This document shows, piece after piece, positions 1 to 10,382 of a stretch of DNA of 64,000 nt. Location: positions 157,689 to 221,688 of the forward strand of contig JALJCO010013417.1 of assembly GCA_023101725.1 (NCBI GenBank), read 5' to 3'. The position numbers and the translations under genes were made by a program. Each line of letters begins with the position of its first letter. The stretch's first letter is position 1. Below the pieces are notes generated by a model that had not been told where the DNA came from, did no database searches, and was given only the letters and a program-made list of their open reading frames with translations. Source of the stretch: Atherinomorus stipes (lineage: Eukaryota; Chordata; Actinopteri; Atheriniformes; Atherinidae).

Positions 1-46
1 CACCTCCGTGCTGTCAGAATAACAGCATGCTGTGTGCTTCTATCAG

Positions 47-192
47 GTCCAGAACGGGCTGGCGGTCTACGCTACGTGGACGTCCATCGCCTCCCTGATC
101 AACTTCTGCCTGGTTCTCCATCTGTGGGGGGTTGAGAAGAGCACGGCGGCCACAGCCTGCCTCTGCATCCTGTTTGCAGAGGTGGTAGCATG
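47..192 (+). CDS. Exon (third from last) of an unrecognised multi-pass membrane protein
   Basis: The exon follows an AG acceptor at 45-46 and ends at a GT donor (gtaagc) at 193. It starts in phase 0 and ends two bases into a codon; that TG pairs with the first G of the next exon to make Trp. It encodes 48 residues beginning [17 protein letters not shown], with two hydrophobic stretches that look like membrane helices separated by a short polar loop (GVEKST). Codon use and the matching phase with the two exons downstream make it real. The 5' part of the gene is before the window. I do not recognise the family; the YATWT motif suggests a conserved metazoan membrane protein, but I cannot name it. 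Seen: frame and splice sites. Inferred: membrane topology. Confidence 0.85.
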
Positions 193-404
193 GTAAGCTA
201 GCTCAGCTCAGACTCCTGTCGTTGGGATTTCTTTTAGGACTTTTTCAGAAATTAAAGGGGAAGTTAGTTTTTTCCCAACCTGGATCTATTTTCTAGCATG
301 AAATCCGTTCATTTCCTCACCCAGACAGTTTTGGTGGAACTTGAATTCCTTCAGGAGATATTTAGATCCACTCCAGATCAGCGTGTGTCCCATATGATGG
401 ACGC

Positions 405-2519
405 ACTCGGACAGAGAGGTTCTAGGACATGGCCAGCCTTTAAGGACAACCTGGGCCATTTTCTCCTCATTAATAGGTTTCACAATTCAGAAACTGTGCT
501 TGAATTAACCTACAGTTCCTAAAGAACATCTGAGTCCAGGTCTGAAAAGTCTGCGTGTTGTAGTTTTTACACAGAACCTTATTAAATGTTGTCAGTGGAA
601 AATTATTTGAGTGGAATTGCCCTTTAAGCCAAAATCAAAGCAGAAGTTGGGAAAGGAGTTGCTGCTAACATCAGCCTCGTTTCTTATGTTGGGGGGTTCA
701 TGTTGACTTTTTCATTTTGTTTTTAAGGAGTAAAAGCGTCCCCACTGTGATTCCACCTTCTTTCCTGCTGAAAGCTGAGGATGTAGCTGCTGCTTTCTCT
801 CATGTTTTCTGTCTCATCATGCTGATACTTTAATGTAGCTGCTGCTCTCCTGCACATGCGCACACGGAGCTGACAAACTTACTTTAGCTTCATCTGACAT
901 CAATGATGGGGGGGCTAATCAGACCTCGGACTTCACACACACACTCGCTCACACACCACACCAACGGGAGCTAAGCTAAACCGTTGCACATTCATGGTGC
1001 GTTCAAGTGCTGGTAGAAAGCTGGGTCATTTGGTTTTCATCAGATTTTTTTTTTCAGGAAAAGGTGGTTAAACGGTAAATTCATACCCGGGGCTGGACTC
1101 CAAACATCCGGGGCTGAAGCTGCGGGAAAATCAGCTGGCGACACCACTGTTCTAGGATCAGTTCCTATAACTACCCATCCCGAGTTTAGTTACCAGAACT
1201 ACCTTCTCCATCAGCCTGTGTTCGCACATGAGGGAGGAGCTTGATAGGAACCATGTTTGACACAATCGTCTGAGACAGACACATTTATGCCCCAGATCAT
1301 CTGATACAAAACTGAGCTTTCTCATCTCTTTTATTCAAAGCTATTATAAAGCTAGCTTACCAGCTTTCCCTCCCTTTCCCTTGTTAAAGGTTGAATATGG
1401 AATACGGACAGAACAGCGACATCACGTGTGTCTAGGTTGTATATGCAAAGGGAGAAAAACAACTCCAGGCGGGGGGAAGGCAGAATTTGCCGAAAGGGAA
1501 GAGAACAAAAGATTGAAGCAAGTCAAAAAAGAAAAGGAAAGGGGGGAAAAAATGAAAGGTAAAGTAAGCCATTTAAGAAAAAAAGTTAGTTTACCGAGAA
1601 AGAGGGAAAGTGGCGATTTTTGGGTTTTTTTCCGCGGGAAAAATTTTTATGGGGGTATATTTAGAAATTTCTTCAAAAAAAATTTCCTGGTTTTTTTTCT
1701 CTCCTCGGGCCATTCCTCCAAAAAAAAAAAAACTCTCTCAGGGGTTATGAAGTGGTTGCTTCTTGGTTCCTCGTGTCTACTCTTTAGAACAAGACAGATG
1801 ATGAAATAAATAATATATCGAAACAGAGAACGTGTTAGGTTGGAATGGAGTGGGGGGGAGAGGGAAATAAAAGAAAAAAAAAAAACAAAATCAAATAATT
1901 TAAAATTTATTATATAATTAAATTTAATTTTAATGAAAAATTTATTTTTTGTATTTTAATTCCCCTTACAATCCTGAAGAGGAAATGTATAAGAAAAAAT
2001 AATGTATTTTTAGATAAATATTATATATTTCCAATCTTAACCTTTCGTTGAAGTGCACCCGGACACTTTAGTTGAACTAAAGTGTCCGGGCAGTAGCCAC
2101 AGGTTCTACGGCCACACTTTGCAGCTGTATTTGGGTTAAATGAGTATAAAATAATCGCTTTTGGACATTTCAATATAGTTCTGGATTGGGGACGTGTTCC
2201 ATTGTGATGGATTTAATAATGAATTGGTACACTCCCATTGTAATAGTTCTTGTCATTATTACGATCTCGGGAAAACAGTTGGCGGGGTGGACGAAGCAGA
2301 GATCACGCAAAGTTCTACCAATCACCAAACATCTACGTATCTCAGTTCCTATGGAACCCTGAAAAGACCCTGCCTCAGAGTAGGAGCTACAGAGGTTCTA
2401 GGAACTGATGGTTGAAGTTCCTGGTTCCTATGTGTCTGAATGCGCCAAAAAACAGCCTGGTTCCCAAAAAGGTTCTAGGGACTCCAGAAGGTTCCTACAG
2501 TCCGAAAGCACCTAATGTA
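405..2519. other. Insertion in the MITE with no gene; partly low-quality sequence
   Basis: No coding exon is seen. The part at about 1480-1760 is purine-rich and then dominated by homopolymer steps of A, T, G and C, unlike the neighbouring sequence. 1860-2040 is AT-rich. 2340-2515 and 1140-1200 carry related 'ggttctaggaac' type words, suggesting another old transposon, but no clear termini were found. The 142-codon frame at 1381-1809 is low-complexity and not credible. Confidence 0.4.
2058..2090. repeat. Near-perfect 33-bp palindrome
   Basis: Arms of 16 bases, CCCGGACACTTTAGTT and its exact complement, are separated by a single G. Such a sequence could form a hairpin or cruciform. No T-run follows, so it is not a terminator-like structure; it may be the core of a small foldback element. 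Confidence 0.8.
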
Positions 2520-2605
2520 AGTGATGCGGGCAACCTCGCACAGCCTCTAAATGAGGCATTATCTGCCACAAACTCCGTCATTTTACCAATGTTTGGTTAC
2601 CAAAC

Positions 2606-3185
2606 ATCAAATCCTGCTGCTTCACCCCACCTGTCTGATTGGCCTGGCATCACACCACCACAATCTCCTCCCTCCTAACTGGCAAACGACTGATCAGCCA
2701 CACCTGGAGCTGCTTCCTGCAGCTATAAAAGAGCTCACACACGTTCAGTCATTGGCAACTGTTGTCCTTAGTGTGTTTCATTTGTGGTTTTTGGTGACTT
2801 TAGTTTGGGTAACTTTGTCGTTTTTAGTTTTTGATTTCCAGGTGTTTTAGTTTGGGTAATGAGTAAATCCTGGATTCCCTTTTCTTTGTTTGTAATCTGC
2901 ACTGGTAGTTTGGAGTTGGAATAGCTCGGCCGTGTGTTGTTGAAGTTGGGTTTTGGTGCAGGTTTTATTTTTGGTGCTGCTCGTTCCCTTTTTGGTTCAT
3001 AGACTAGGTTTGTGTTGGTTTTCCACGTTTGGTTTCCTTTCAGTGTTCGGCCTTGTCTGTCTTTTTCTTTGTTCCTTTGAGCAGCATCTCTAACCCCATC
3101 TCCTTTTTTGGTTACAGTTTTCCAGGTTATGTGTTTATGCCTTATCACCTCCTGAACAATAAACATCTTACTCCACCTTTTCCAC
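2606..3185 (+). mobile_element. Solo-LTR-like insertion with TATA box and poly(A) signal
   Basis: A TATAAAA box at 2724-2730 (after a CCACACCTGGAGC context) is followed about 430 bases later by AATAAA at 3158-3163, the arrangement of a promoter plus polyadenylation unit as in an LTR. The stretch interrupts the foldback MITE. A diverged reverse-oriented copy of about 2750-3150 is found at 25230-25600, so the sequence is repetitive. Terminal TG/CA and a target duplication were not resolved. Confidence 0.5.
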
Positions 3186-3646
3186 CTTTCCATTTGTGGT
3201 GATCCACAAATCACCACAAATGATCCGTCCTTATTTACAGACATGCGACACCATAGCAAGTAAATAACAGTGACATCATCAAAGCTGCCGCAGTAAAAAC
3301 AGGGTCTGTAAATAAGGACGGATCACCACAAAAAAAACACTTCAAGCCGCTTGGAGCTCATGGGGGGGTCCGACTAATGTTTGGTAACCAAACATTGGTG
3401 AGATGAAGGAGTTTGTGGCAGATAATGATTATTTAGAGGCTGCAGCATCACTGCCATCATATGGGACATAGCTGTCTGGGGTTTTCTGAGGAATTCAAGT
3501 TGCACCAAAACTGTCTGGATGAGGAAATGAACGGATTCATGCTGGAAAATAGGTCCAGGTTGGAAAAACAAACTTCCCCTTTAAAGCAAAATTATTGTTA
3601 TTTCCTTCGTTTCTTGAAGTTGGCTTAGCTTTGTCTTTTTCTTAAG

Positions 3647-3786
3647 GTTCATCCTAGAAAACTGGGTCCTGGACCGCTGGGTGAGGAACATCCTGACCGT
3701 CTACCCGGTGGTGGTCGTCGCTCTGGTTGGAATCATCTACAAACATTATAACCCCGCTGATCCTACTCCAAATTCTATCTTTACTG
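3647..3786 (+). CDS. Exon (second from last) of the unrecognised membrane protein
   Basis: The exon starts after a T-rich tract and acceptor AG at 3645-3646 and ends at donor gtgagt (3787). Length 140 bases: one base finishing the Trp codon, 46 full codons and one base carried over. It encodes [14 protein letters not shown], a long hydrophobic helix (about [17 protein letters not shown]) and then [15 protein letters not shown]. The acidic-aromatic ENWVLDRW segment probably sits at a membrane face. The frame agrees with the exon upstream and with the acceptor chosen at 6641 downstream. Confidence 0.88.
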
Positions 3787-5446
3787 GTGAGTTTCACATC
3801 ATGAACACACACCCACCAGATATTTTATCACTCCCACCTTCTAGTTACGAGGTTAGACCCCCTTTTAAATTCTTGATTCAGCAAAGTGTTAGAAACATTC
3901 CTCAGGGATTTCGTTCCATGTTGACACGATAGCATCACATAGTTGCTGCAGATTTGTCGGCTGCACATCGTGATGAGAATCTGCCAATACACCGCGTCCT
4001 GAAGGTGCTCTGTTGGATGGAGATCTGGGCACAATATAGATTGGTTTCACGTTTACAAACATTGGCAGTTGCTAGGCAACCAGGGGGCAAAAAGCCTGTT
4101 TGTACTGCAATCTACGGCCAAACACGCACTCATATCATTCATAAAAATGTAAAGTAACCTAACGAAGCAAACAGATCGTTGTGTTTTAAATTATATTGTA
4201 TAAATTTGTATTTTGATGATGATAAAATAAATACTGATGTAGCGTTGCTGTTACATTTCTATTACGATTACACTTACTTGGTAAGGGAGTCATCACCCTG
4301 AAACGGCATTTTTCTGGTTAAAACATGGATATTATTTTTGTTGGACTTAATTTAAAATTTGCTGAAAAACCTGAGTTAGAAAGGGGCTTAAATTTTCGTT
4401 TATATTTTTTTTTAAAAAAAAAATGGTCCCAACAGTCTGGAGGGGTTTCTCCCCGGTCTCCTTTCCCCCCCTGTTGGTGTGTTGGGTCCGCAGGCTGGCC
4501 TAGTCTGGACTCTGGTCCATACAGGAGCAACTTTCACTAGTCTGGATTAAACCAGGCAAAGACGACATCATCACTACGTTTGGAAAGGAGCTGATTCCAG
4601 CTGTTAGGGACTAACACGCATTGCTGTCGGTAAGTTTCGCTGCTTGTGTAACGTTCTGCTTTATTGTGGATGAGATCGTGGTGGACAGCAGACAGACTAG
4701 CTAACTGCTAGCAAGCTAACAGTATAAACTCAAACGCCATCTGATTTACGACCCCGTACTTCGTACTAAATCTCCAGGATGCGTTGTTATGCCACGTGAA
4801 CGTTCGTAAACGGCTCCACCATCAGTTTCTTCTTCTTTTTTAAGTTCGTGCCTAAGCAGCAGAGGACGGCTGTCCACACAGTGTTTACAGTTTATGTCAT
4901 GCAGCCGATCGCGGCGGTGATGCTGCTATTACAGTCTTCCCACTAGAATACGGGAATAATTTCTGCCTCCGCCGTGGTTTAATCCTACATGTGACCATGG
5001 TGAGAGACTAAATAAATCCTAGTCTGAACCGGAATAAGTTATATGGGAGGGTTTTCTGAAGATCAGTCACGCCTACTGTCCTATTTTCACCATTTTCAGC
5101 TGTTTACATGCATTAATGTTTTGATTTTTGCAACCGAACAAATACCAGGACTCAAACATTATATTTCCCCGACACTTTCACGTCATATCTTGACCTCATC
5201 TGCATTAAAAGTCGAGTTTTGTACGTAAAACACACGTCTTCTCATAGTTCAATAATGCTTTTCCTGTGTTTTATTGCCCCCTGGTTGCGTGCGCATCCCA
5301 TCTGTGACGTTGCTCAGAAACCATCTATAACAAAACTTTGAATCCACATCACAATGATCTTGATTTTCCAAATCCCTGGATTCAGATCCATGGATCTGAG
5401 ATGGATATCTGGGCATATCCTGATCCTGTTAGATAGGTATTAGGGC
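3787..5446. other. Intron 2, first part, no exon seen
   Basis: No coding exon is seen. 4385-4470 is homopolymer-rich and possibly poor sequence. 4500-5040 has related words near both ends ('ctagtctggatta' and, inverted sense not exact, 'cctagtctgaacc') and may be an old element. An inverted pair around 'caaccagggggc' (4078) and 'gccccctggttg' (5276) suggests the stretch 4070-5290 is or contains a foldback element. Confidence 0.35.
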
Positions 5447-5935
5447 TGGGGAAAAAATATCGATACGTTGACATATTGTGATATTTTCATATGCTGATAT
5501 ATCAATATATTTAAAAATGCGGGTTCGATCTATTTTCCTAGCGAAATCTCGCAGATTTTCGTGTAATCTCACGAGATTTTGTAAGAAAACTATGAAATCT
5601 TGCGAGATTAGGTAAAATAGATCCATATCAATATTATGAAATTTCACAAAATCCTGTGAGATTTTGTAACAGAACAATGAAATCTTGTAAGATTTCGTTA
5701 TTAAGGGCGGTGTTGCGTTGGTTGAGAGCCGCCAGGGGCTCAGCCTGCGAGCGGCCCCGGTCGTTCCCGATCGAGGCCTTTGCTGCATGTCCCCCCCCTC
5801 TCTGCCCCTGCCTTCACTGTGTATAAGGCCCTGGCCCAAAAACCAAAAAAAAAAAAAAAAAAAAAAAAAAGATTTCGTTATTAAAAAAAAAATAGATGTA
5901 TCGGTATATGAAAATTTAGCTATATTTTCTATCAT
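5447..5935. mobile_element. hAT-like MITE fragment rich in 'cgagatt' repeats
   Basis: It begins TAGGGCTGGGGAAAAAATAT, the TAGGGCTG terminus shared with other hAT-type elements in this window, and contains degenerate alternating copies of 'tctcgcgagattttgtaa'. The same internal sequence occurs at 33177-33714. Its right terminus was not found. A SINE has inserted at 5705. Confidence 0.5.
5705..5868 (+). mobile_element. tRNA-derived SINE with poly(A) tail
   Basis: The unit has a degenerate A box (GTTGGTTGAGAGC), a B-box-like word (GGTCGTTCCCGATCG), the 'cctttgctgcatgtc' body typical of a widespread teleost SINE family, and a run of about 27 A at its 3' end. It is flanked by a 16-base target duplication, AAGATTTCGTTATTAA, at 5689-5704 and 5869-5884 (the first two A merge with the tail). 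The duplication proves retrotransposition into the older MITE. Confidence 0.85.
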
Positions 5936-6125
5936 TTTCTGCCATTGGTGTTTTGCCGTAGTCCCCACAGGTCTGCCACGCCTAATTACCTCGGCCTTTC
6001 TAATGCAATTCATTCAGGAAGGCCCCACCCAGAGCTGCCCCACCCAGTTTCTAATGACCCTTTCACAACAGGATCTACTTAGCCCAGCCCTCACTGGACC
6101 AACAGCCAGCGCTGCCCCGACCCAA

Positions 6126-6237
6126 TAGAGGTCGACCGATGGTGGATTTTCAAAGGCCGATATAATAACGATAGTTTGGAGCAGGAAAAAGCAGATAGCT
6201 GATTAAACGGCCGAACCAGTTAATCGGTCGACCTCTA
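6126..6237. mobile_element. 112-bp hAT-like MITE
   Basis: Terminal inverted repeats TAGAGGTCGACCGAT (6126) and its exact complement ending at 6237 bound a 112-bp element with no coding capacity. No convincing target duplication was seen. Confidence 0.8.
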
Positions 6238-6594
6238 CTATCCAAAGTGAGGCCCCAAGCGAAGGGTCCAGATAAGCCCCCCCCCCCAGGCCACTTTCCA
6301 GAACCCCTTAAAAATTTTGGGGTTGGGGTTGGGGGGATATAAAAGAGTTAGAGGAAGGCTGTGGAGGTGCCATTTAATAACAACACAGAAAAAAAATTTT
6401 TTTTATTACAGACCAGGGTGGGGTTTTCCCCCACCGGGGGGGGGGGGGGGGGTTAGTTTCCCCCCAGGGGCCCCCCTTTGTCTGCAGAAATTTAGGTTCA
6501 GGGTTGGGCTCGGATTTTGCATCCTTATATTTTTCAGATGTAAAACCATTTTTTCCCCTAAATTGTGACAAACTAACACAAAACGTTTCTTCAG
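6238..6594. other. Low-complexity end of intron 2, suspect consensus
   Basis: Runs of C (6277-6289), alternating A/T and C/G blocks and a run of about 20 G (6437-6452) dominate. The pattern resembles poor-quality sequence rather than a repeat. No exon is supported in it. Confidence 0.5.
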
Positions 6595-6640
6595 GACAAA
6601 ATGATGACGGTAGTTTTATTAAATGATGGTGTTGTAACAG

Positions 6641-6831
6641 AGTGTGTCAGTGAAGATGTGATTTTACTCTCCGTCCTGTCAGTCATACTGCTGGTGTTGG
6701 CGTGCATCCTGATGCTCTCCCGACTCTGCACGGTCATCTGGAGGAATAAGTGGCGGCCTCTCCTGTCGCCGGGCTCCGCCAGACTCATGGTCTCACCCCT
6801 CGACGGTAACACCTTCAAGATACTTTCCTAA
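6641..6831 (+). CDS. Terminal exon of the unrecognised membrane protein
   Basis: The open frame from 6601 is real but the exon most likely starts at 6641, after acceptor 'gttgtaacag'. The carried-over G plus AG makes Glu and keeps the frame: ECVSEDVILL... An alternative acceptor at 6593-6594 would put the exon out of phase with the exon upstream and hit TGA within eleven codons. The exon encodes one strong helix (about VILLSVLSVILLVLACILML), a basic stretch (SRLCTVIWRNKWRP) suggesting a cytosolic tail, and ends PLDGNTFKILS then TAA at 6829-6831. Together the three exons give 158 residues with about four helices. The pyrimidine tract of the chosen acceptor is weak. Confidence 0.82.
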
Positions 6832-7146
6832 GAAGAAATCTGGAGCCGCTGAGTTTTGGAAAACCGCCTTTGCTTTTGCAAAGTGAAAAAACGAAACAAG
6901 CTTTTACTGGAAAGCTGAAAATCCTCTTTATAAACATATTATTGACTTTTAACCACTTTCAACATTTATTCTACATTTGTTTCACAGTCTTCTCTTTGCA
7001 AAGTCATTAATCTAATTAAATGTATTTTCTGCACTAGTCACAGATCTAATATCTTTTTTAATCAGTGCACTATATATCATCAATGCATGAGTTTGTTTGG
7101 ATGTGCCATTTATTAAAGTGTTATTTTGTTAAATTTGCTCATTAAA
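6832..7146 (+). other. Probable 3' UTR with candidate poly(A) signals
   Basis: ATTAAA hexamers occur at 7015-7020, 7112-7117 and 7141-7146 in AT-rich sequence directly after the stop codon. They are variant signals; no AATAAA is present before the next repeat. Which is used cannot be told from sequence. Confidence 0.5.
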
Positions 7147-7211
7147 GTGTGCTGTTTGTGTTAATTTGTTTATGAAATATTTAAAATTAAGAATTAAGTT
7201 TCCTTCTAACA

Positions 7212-7573
7212 GGGTACAGCATGTAAGAATTTATTTCTGGGAGAATTTTGCACAACAGCCACCGTACATTCACAACAGTGCTGGAATATGAAGTCAATGG
7301 GCTTTATGCACAGTTCCAGTACTTCCTGAAAGTACTGCACTGTCTGTCTTTCAAGATTGGATGACTGTTAACCAGGTGTGTCTGACCATTTGCTGAGATC
7401 AGACACACCTGGATTAATCAGTTCATCCAATCATGAAAGACAGGAAACAAAGGTGCAGTATTAAGTTCAGGAAGTACTGCAGCTGTGCATAAAGCCCATT
7501 GAAAGAGAACATCTTTTCTTTCAAATATCCATCTTTGCCACTAGATGTCAGTAATTCTTACATACTGTACCTT
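7212..7573. mobile_element. Palindromic MITE
   Basis: Outer inverted ends 'gggtacagcatgtaagaatt' (7212) and 'aattcttacatactgtacc' bound a unit whose inner arms, 'caatgggctttatgcacag' and 'ctgtgcataaagcccattg', are also inverted copies. It lies just after the 3' UTR. No transposase. Confidence 0.7.
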
Positions 7574-8073
7574 TAAAATAATGTTTTGCTATCTTTTTGT
7601 TGTCTGTTATGAACAGGAAATGGTCATTTCCAGCATTTTTCTGACGTTTAAAGATAACTAAAAACTGTTCATGTTCAGCATGTTTCTGAGGATGGACATA
7701 AACCAGTAAAGGTCACAAATCTTTAGATTTCGTATTTGTTAGCTGTAAAAACACCATGAGAACATTTTTGTTAATTTAACCCAAACTGAAATGTTTCTTA
7801 GCAGGATTACCGGCCCTGGCTTTAAAATGGATGTAAATGTGTTGCTTCAGCCGTAATCACCAGAAATAGTTTCTTTTACTTTGGTTTGTTACACATAGTC
7901 AGGAGCCAAAGTCTCAAAAGCTCAAGAAAATGGGTTGACCCTGACATCACCTGTTATACTTTTTATTTGTGTTTTTTCTTATAACTTATAAGACCTATAG
8001 TGTCTTTATTGGCTGGGTGGGATAATAATCTAACATGACTAACAAAAAAATACAGTAAACTAACAGCCTAAAT

Positions 8074-8572
8074 ACACTGCCTTGCCAAAAACAAGTCGCC
8101 ACCTGGATGTAACTAAGCAAATAGGAACGAGCCTCCTATTGGATAATTACATGATGGGCGATTATCTTTCAGCTGGCAACAAGTTATTTAACCCCAACTG
8201 GTGCAATGAGTTGCTTCTCATTTCCTAAACAACCATGTGGAAAGACACATCCGTGGTCTTGGAAAAGATGTTAGTCTGTCTGAGAAGGGTCAGATCATTG
8301 GCATCAAGAGGTGAAAACATCTAAGGAGATGCAGAAACTACTAAAACTGGGTTCAGAACAGTCCAACGCATTCTGAAAAACTGGAAGGATAGTGGACCAT
8401 CGTCTTCCAGGAAGAAATGTGTCCGTAAAGGCAGATGAAGTGATGCAGCATCATGCCTAGTGCTACTGTATGAGCCTGTGGGGGCAGTGTGATGATCTGG
8501 GGTTGCTGAGTTCTCAGGAGGTTCAGCAACAGTATGGCTCAGATAATGAGGTCAGCTGATACCTGAATATAC
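8074..8572 (+). pseudogene. Tc1-like transposon remnant, internally deleted
   Basis: The left terminus (ACACTGCCTTGCCAAAAA) and the following sequence through 'aaaagatgttagtctgtctgagaagggtc' region match the common fish Tc1-like type. After about 8420 the transposase coding part is largely missing, and only a stretch near its second half ('gtgtgatgatctggggttgctg', corresponding to the WG motif region) remains. No open frame survives. The right end is lost where an L1 tail begins. Confidence 0.75.
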
Positions 8573-8727
8573 TGACAAATGTTTAATTAAAGAAATAAAA
8601 TGAATAAACAGGATATCAAGTGGAGCCTTATGTTCATAAAGCTCCGTTTGGTAAAGCAAAACAGTTCAACACAATAAAGCAATCGTATTTTCATTCTGCT
8701 GCTATGATGCTGGACAGGACAAGTAAA
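8573..8727 (+). mobile_element. 5'-truncated L1 3' tail fragment
   Basis: About 155 bases match, in opposite orientation, the 3' ends of the two L1 copies at 12150-12315 and 61420-61545 (words such as 'ggatatcaagtggagcctta' and 'gctttattgtgttgaacag' complement). It is the third copy of this L1 3' end in the window. Confidence 0.75.
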
Positions 8728-8890
8728 TGAATTTCTGACTCGTTTGATGGTGGATTCAGCAAGGAAATGCATGAAAACATTATCAGAGGAAGAGAGGGAA
8801 AGAAAGAGAGGAAGGGACAGAACAAAAAAAGAAGGTAAGAGTCAAGATAAGACTGTCTTTTACTGGCTGGAGTGAGCCCACGAGTAAAAG

Positions 8891-8951
8891 ACAAACCTTG
8901 AATCTAGCATCCACCTTCATCCTGAAGGTGGATGCTAGACTCAAGGTTTGT
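8891..8951. repeat. 61-bp inverted repeat (hairpin)
   Basis: Arms begin ACAAACCTTGAATCTAGC and end GCTAGACTCAAGGTTTGT, with about 29 paired bases, roughly one mismatch or slip, and a loop of only three bases (TCC). It is a strong cruciform candidate. No terminal features of a known family were recognised. Confidence 0.75.
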
Positions 8952-9067
8952 TTATTTATAAAGCACATTTAACAACAACCTTCGCTGACCAAAGTGATGG
9001 TTGCTAGGGGCCCCACCAATGAGAAACTTGGAAAAAGTTCTGTGGTGTGCCTTCACAAATCACAAAG

Positions 9068-9716
9068 TAATCAGTGGCCACGTTTCCATGGAGACTTTTT
9101 TCCCTTTCGGATTGAAATCATTCTGATTGAGGATTTCAGGGCAGCTGTTTCCATGGGAACTAATACATTCGGATCTGGCGTGTACATGCGCCAATATTCA
9201 TTCAGAATATTCCTGCCTGACATGCGCAGAATGATGTAAATCACGCTATTTATTAAAGACGGAGGTCAAACAGCTGATCGTCACAGTCGTTGTGGTTTCT
9301 GCAGGACGTTAATGAAGCAGCAGCTGATCCTCATGAGCTCCTACTGGAAACAACCAAGAGGAAAATCTGTAGAGACAGAGTTTGAGTTAAAAACAAACTT
9401 TCTCGCTGTCCAGGGAATGACGTTGTTCACAGCCACCTGTCAAAGTGAGGAAATGTCCTTGTTTCACGTTGACGTCTATTGAAGCATGCGCTGAAGAGCG
9501 CAACCTCACAACTTTCCGATTCAGCGTTTACATGAAACCCCGTTCGGTTTGGGGAAAGGAATATTCTACCCCCGTGAAACCGAAAGAAAATTCATTCGGT
9601 TCAGCGCTTTTCATTCGGAAAGAGGCGTTTACATGGATCATTTTAATACCGAAAGAGCTTTTAAACTGAAAGCAATCGGTCTATTTGGGTCCATGTAAAC
9701 GCAGCTACTGATTCTT
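9068..9716. mobile_element. Nonautonomous DNA element with 'catg(g/t)aaacg' ends
   Basis: The left end AATCAGTGGCCACGTTTCC and the right end, whose complement reads AATCAGTAGCTGCGTTTACA, form imperfect inverted repeats. The interior has several words such as 'cattcggt' and 'gtttacatg' in both orientations. No transposase. Superfamily not assigned. Confidence 0.6.
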
Positions 9717-10382
9717 CATTTGTGCAATCTCTTTATTTGTGGGGAGCTCGGCTCTCCTGAAAAGCAGAGACGCTCCCCTAGACACATTCAGCTGGTTCTC
9801 TGTGGAGGAATCTTTGAAACTGGTTTTCTTTCAGGACATATTGAATTTTCCCGTAAATTTTCTCTCATCAAAGCTAGCACCCATCAGTTAGCATCACCTG
9901 GGTGGCAGATCTGACACTTTTCTGATATCAGCACTTGATGACCGCCTACACAGCCTTTCCAAAACTGATGGTCCCTGAGATAATTTCAGGGGGTCGCCAG
10001 ATTATTGTAAAACCGATAAAATATAACTATCAGGTCTGTCAAAATTAATGTCCTAATCAAGGGAAATTAATCAGTAAAATTAACACGTTTATTTTCTAAA
10101 TCAATTATACTATTACTCATACCATATTAAAAATCCCTATTTGGCATTTTCTCGCTAAGAGAAGCTGATTTTTGGCATGTAGGTGGTTTGATTCAGTTGG
10201 GCAAGCAAGTCACTTAAAACACATTTTATCCCTATGAAAGTTATGATTTCTAGGCCTTATGGCCGATTCACACTGAGCTGATGCACCTCTGCAGAGCATT
10301 AACTCACTCCAGAGCGTCAGACATTTAATTAAGTTTAATTTGGCCCCGCTTCTCTGCATGCTTCATGTATGGAACAGATGCA
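9717..10382. other. No gene seen
   Basis: Short frames only. 10030-10120 has 'gtctgtcaaaattaatg' and 'ttaatcagtaaaattaac' words typical of an old DNA-element edge; nothing else was recognised. Confidence 0.3.

Larger units (their letters stand above)
252..3584. mobile_element. TTAA-flanked foldback MITE, split by two later insertions
   Basis: The ends are inverted copies, TTAAAGGGGAAGTT at 252 and its complement ending at 3584, each containing TTAA, the target used by piggyBac-like elements. Segments 252-404, about 2520-2605 and 3186-3584 together match, in order, the element at 38553-39037. The middle is itself an inverted repeat around TTTACAGAC. Segments of about 2.1 kb (405-2519) and 0.58 kb (2606-3185) interrupt it. 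It lies wholly in intron 1 of the membrane-protein gene. The TTAA assignment is inference from the ends. Confidence 0.65.

Noticed and set aside
1381..1809. 142-codon lysine-rich frame
   Set aside because: Low-complexity purine-rich sequence grading into homopolymer runs; no splice context or domain.
6595..6640. Extra coding bases if the acceptor at 6594 were used
   Set aside because: Joining to the exon ending at 3786 would shift the frame and stop within eleven codons.
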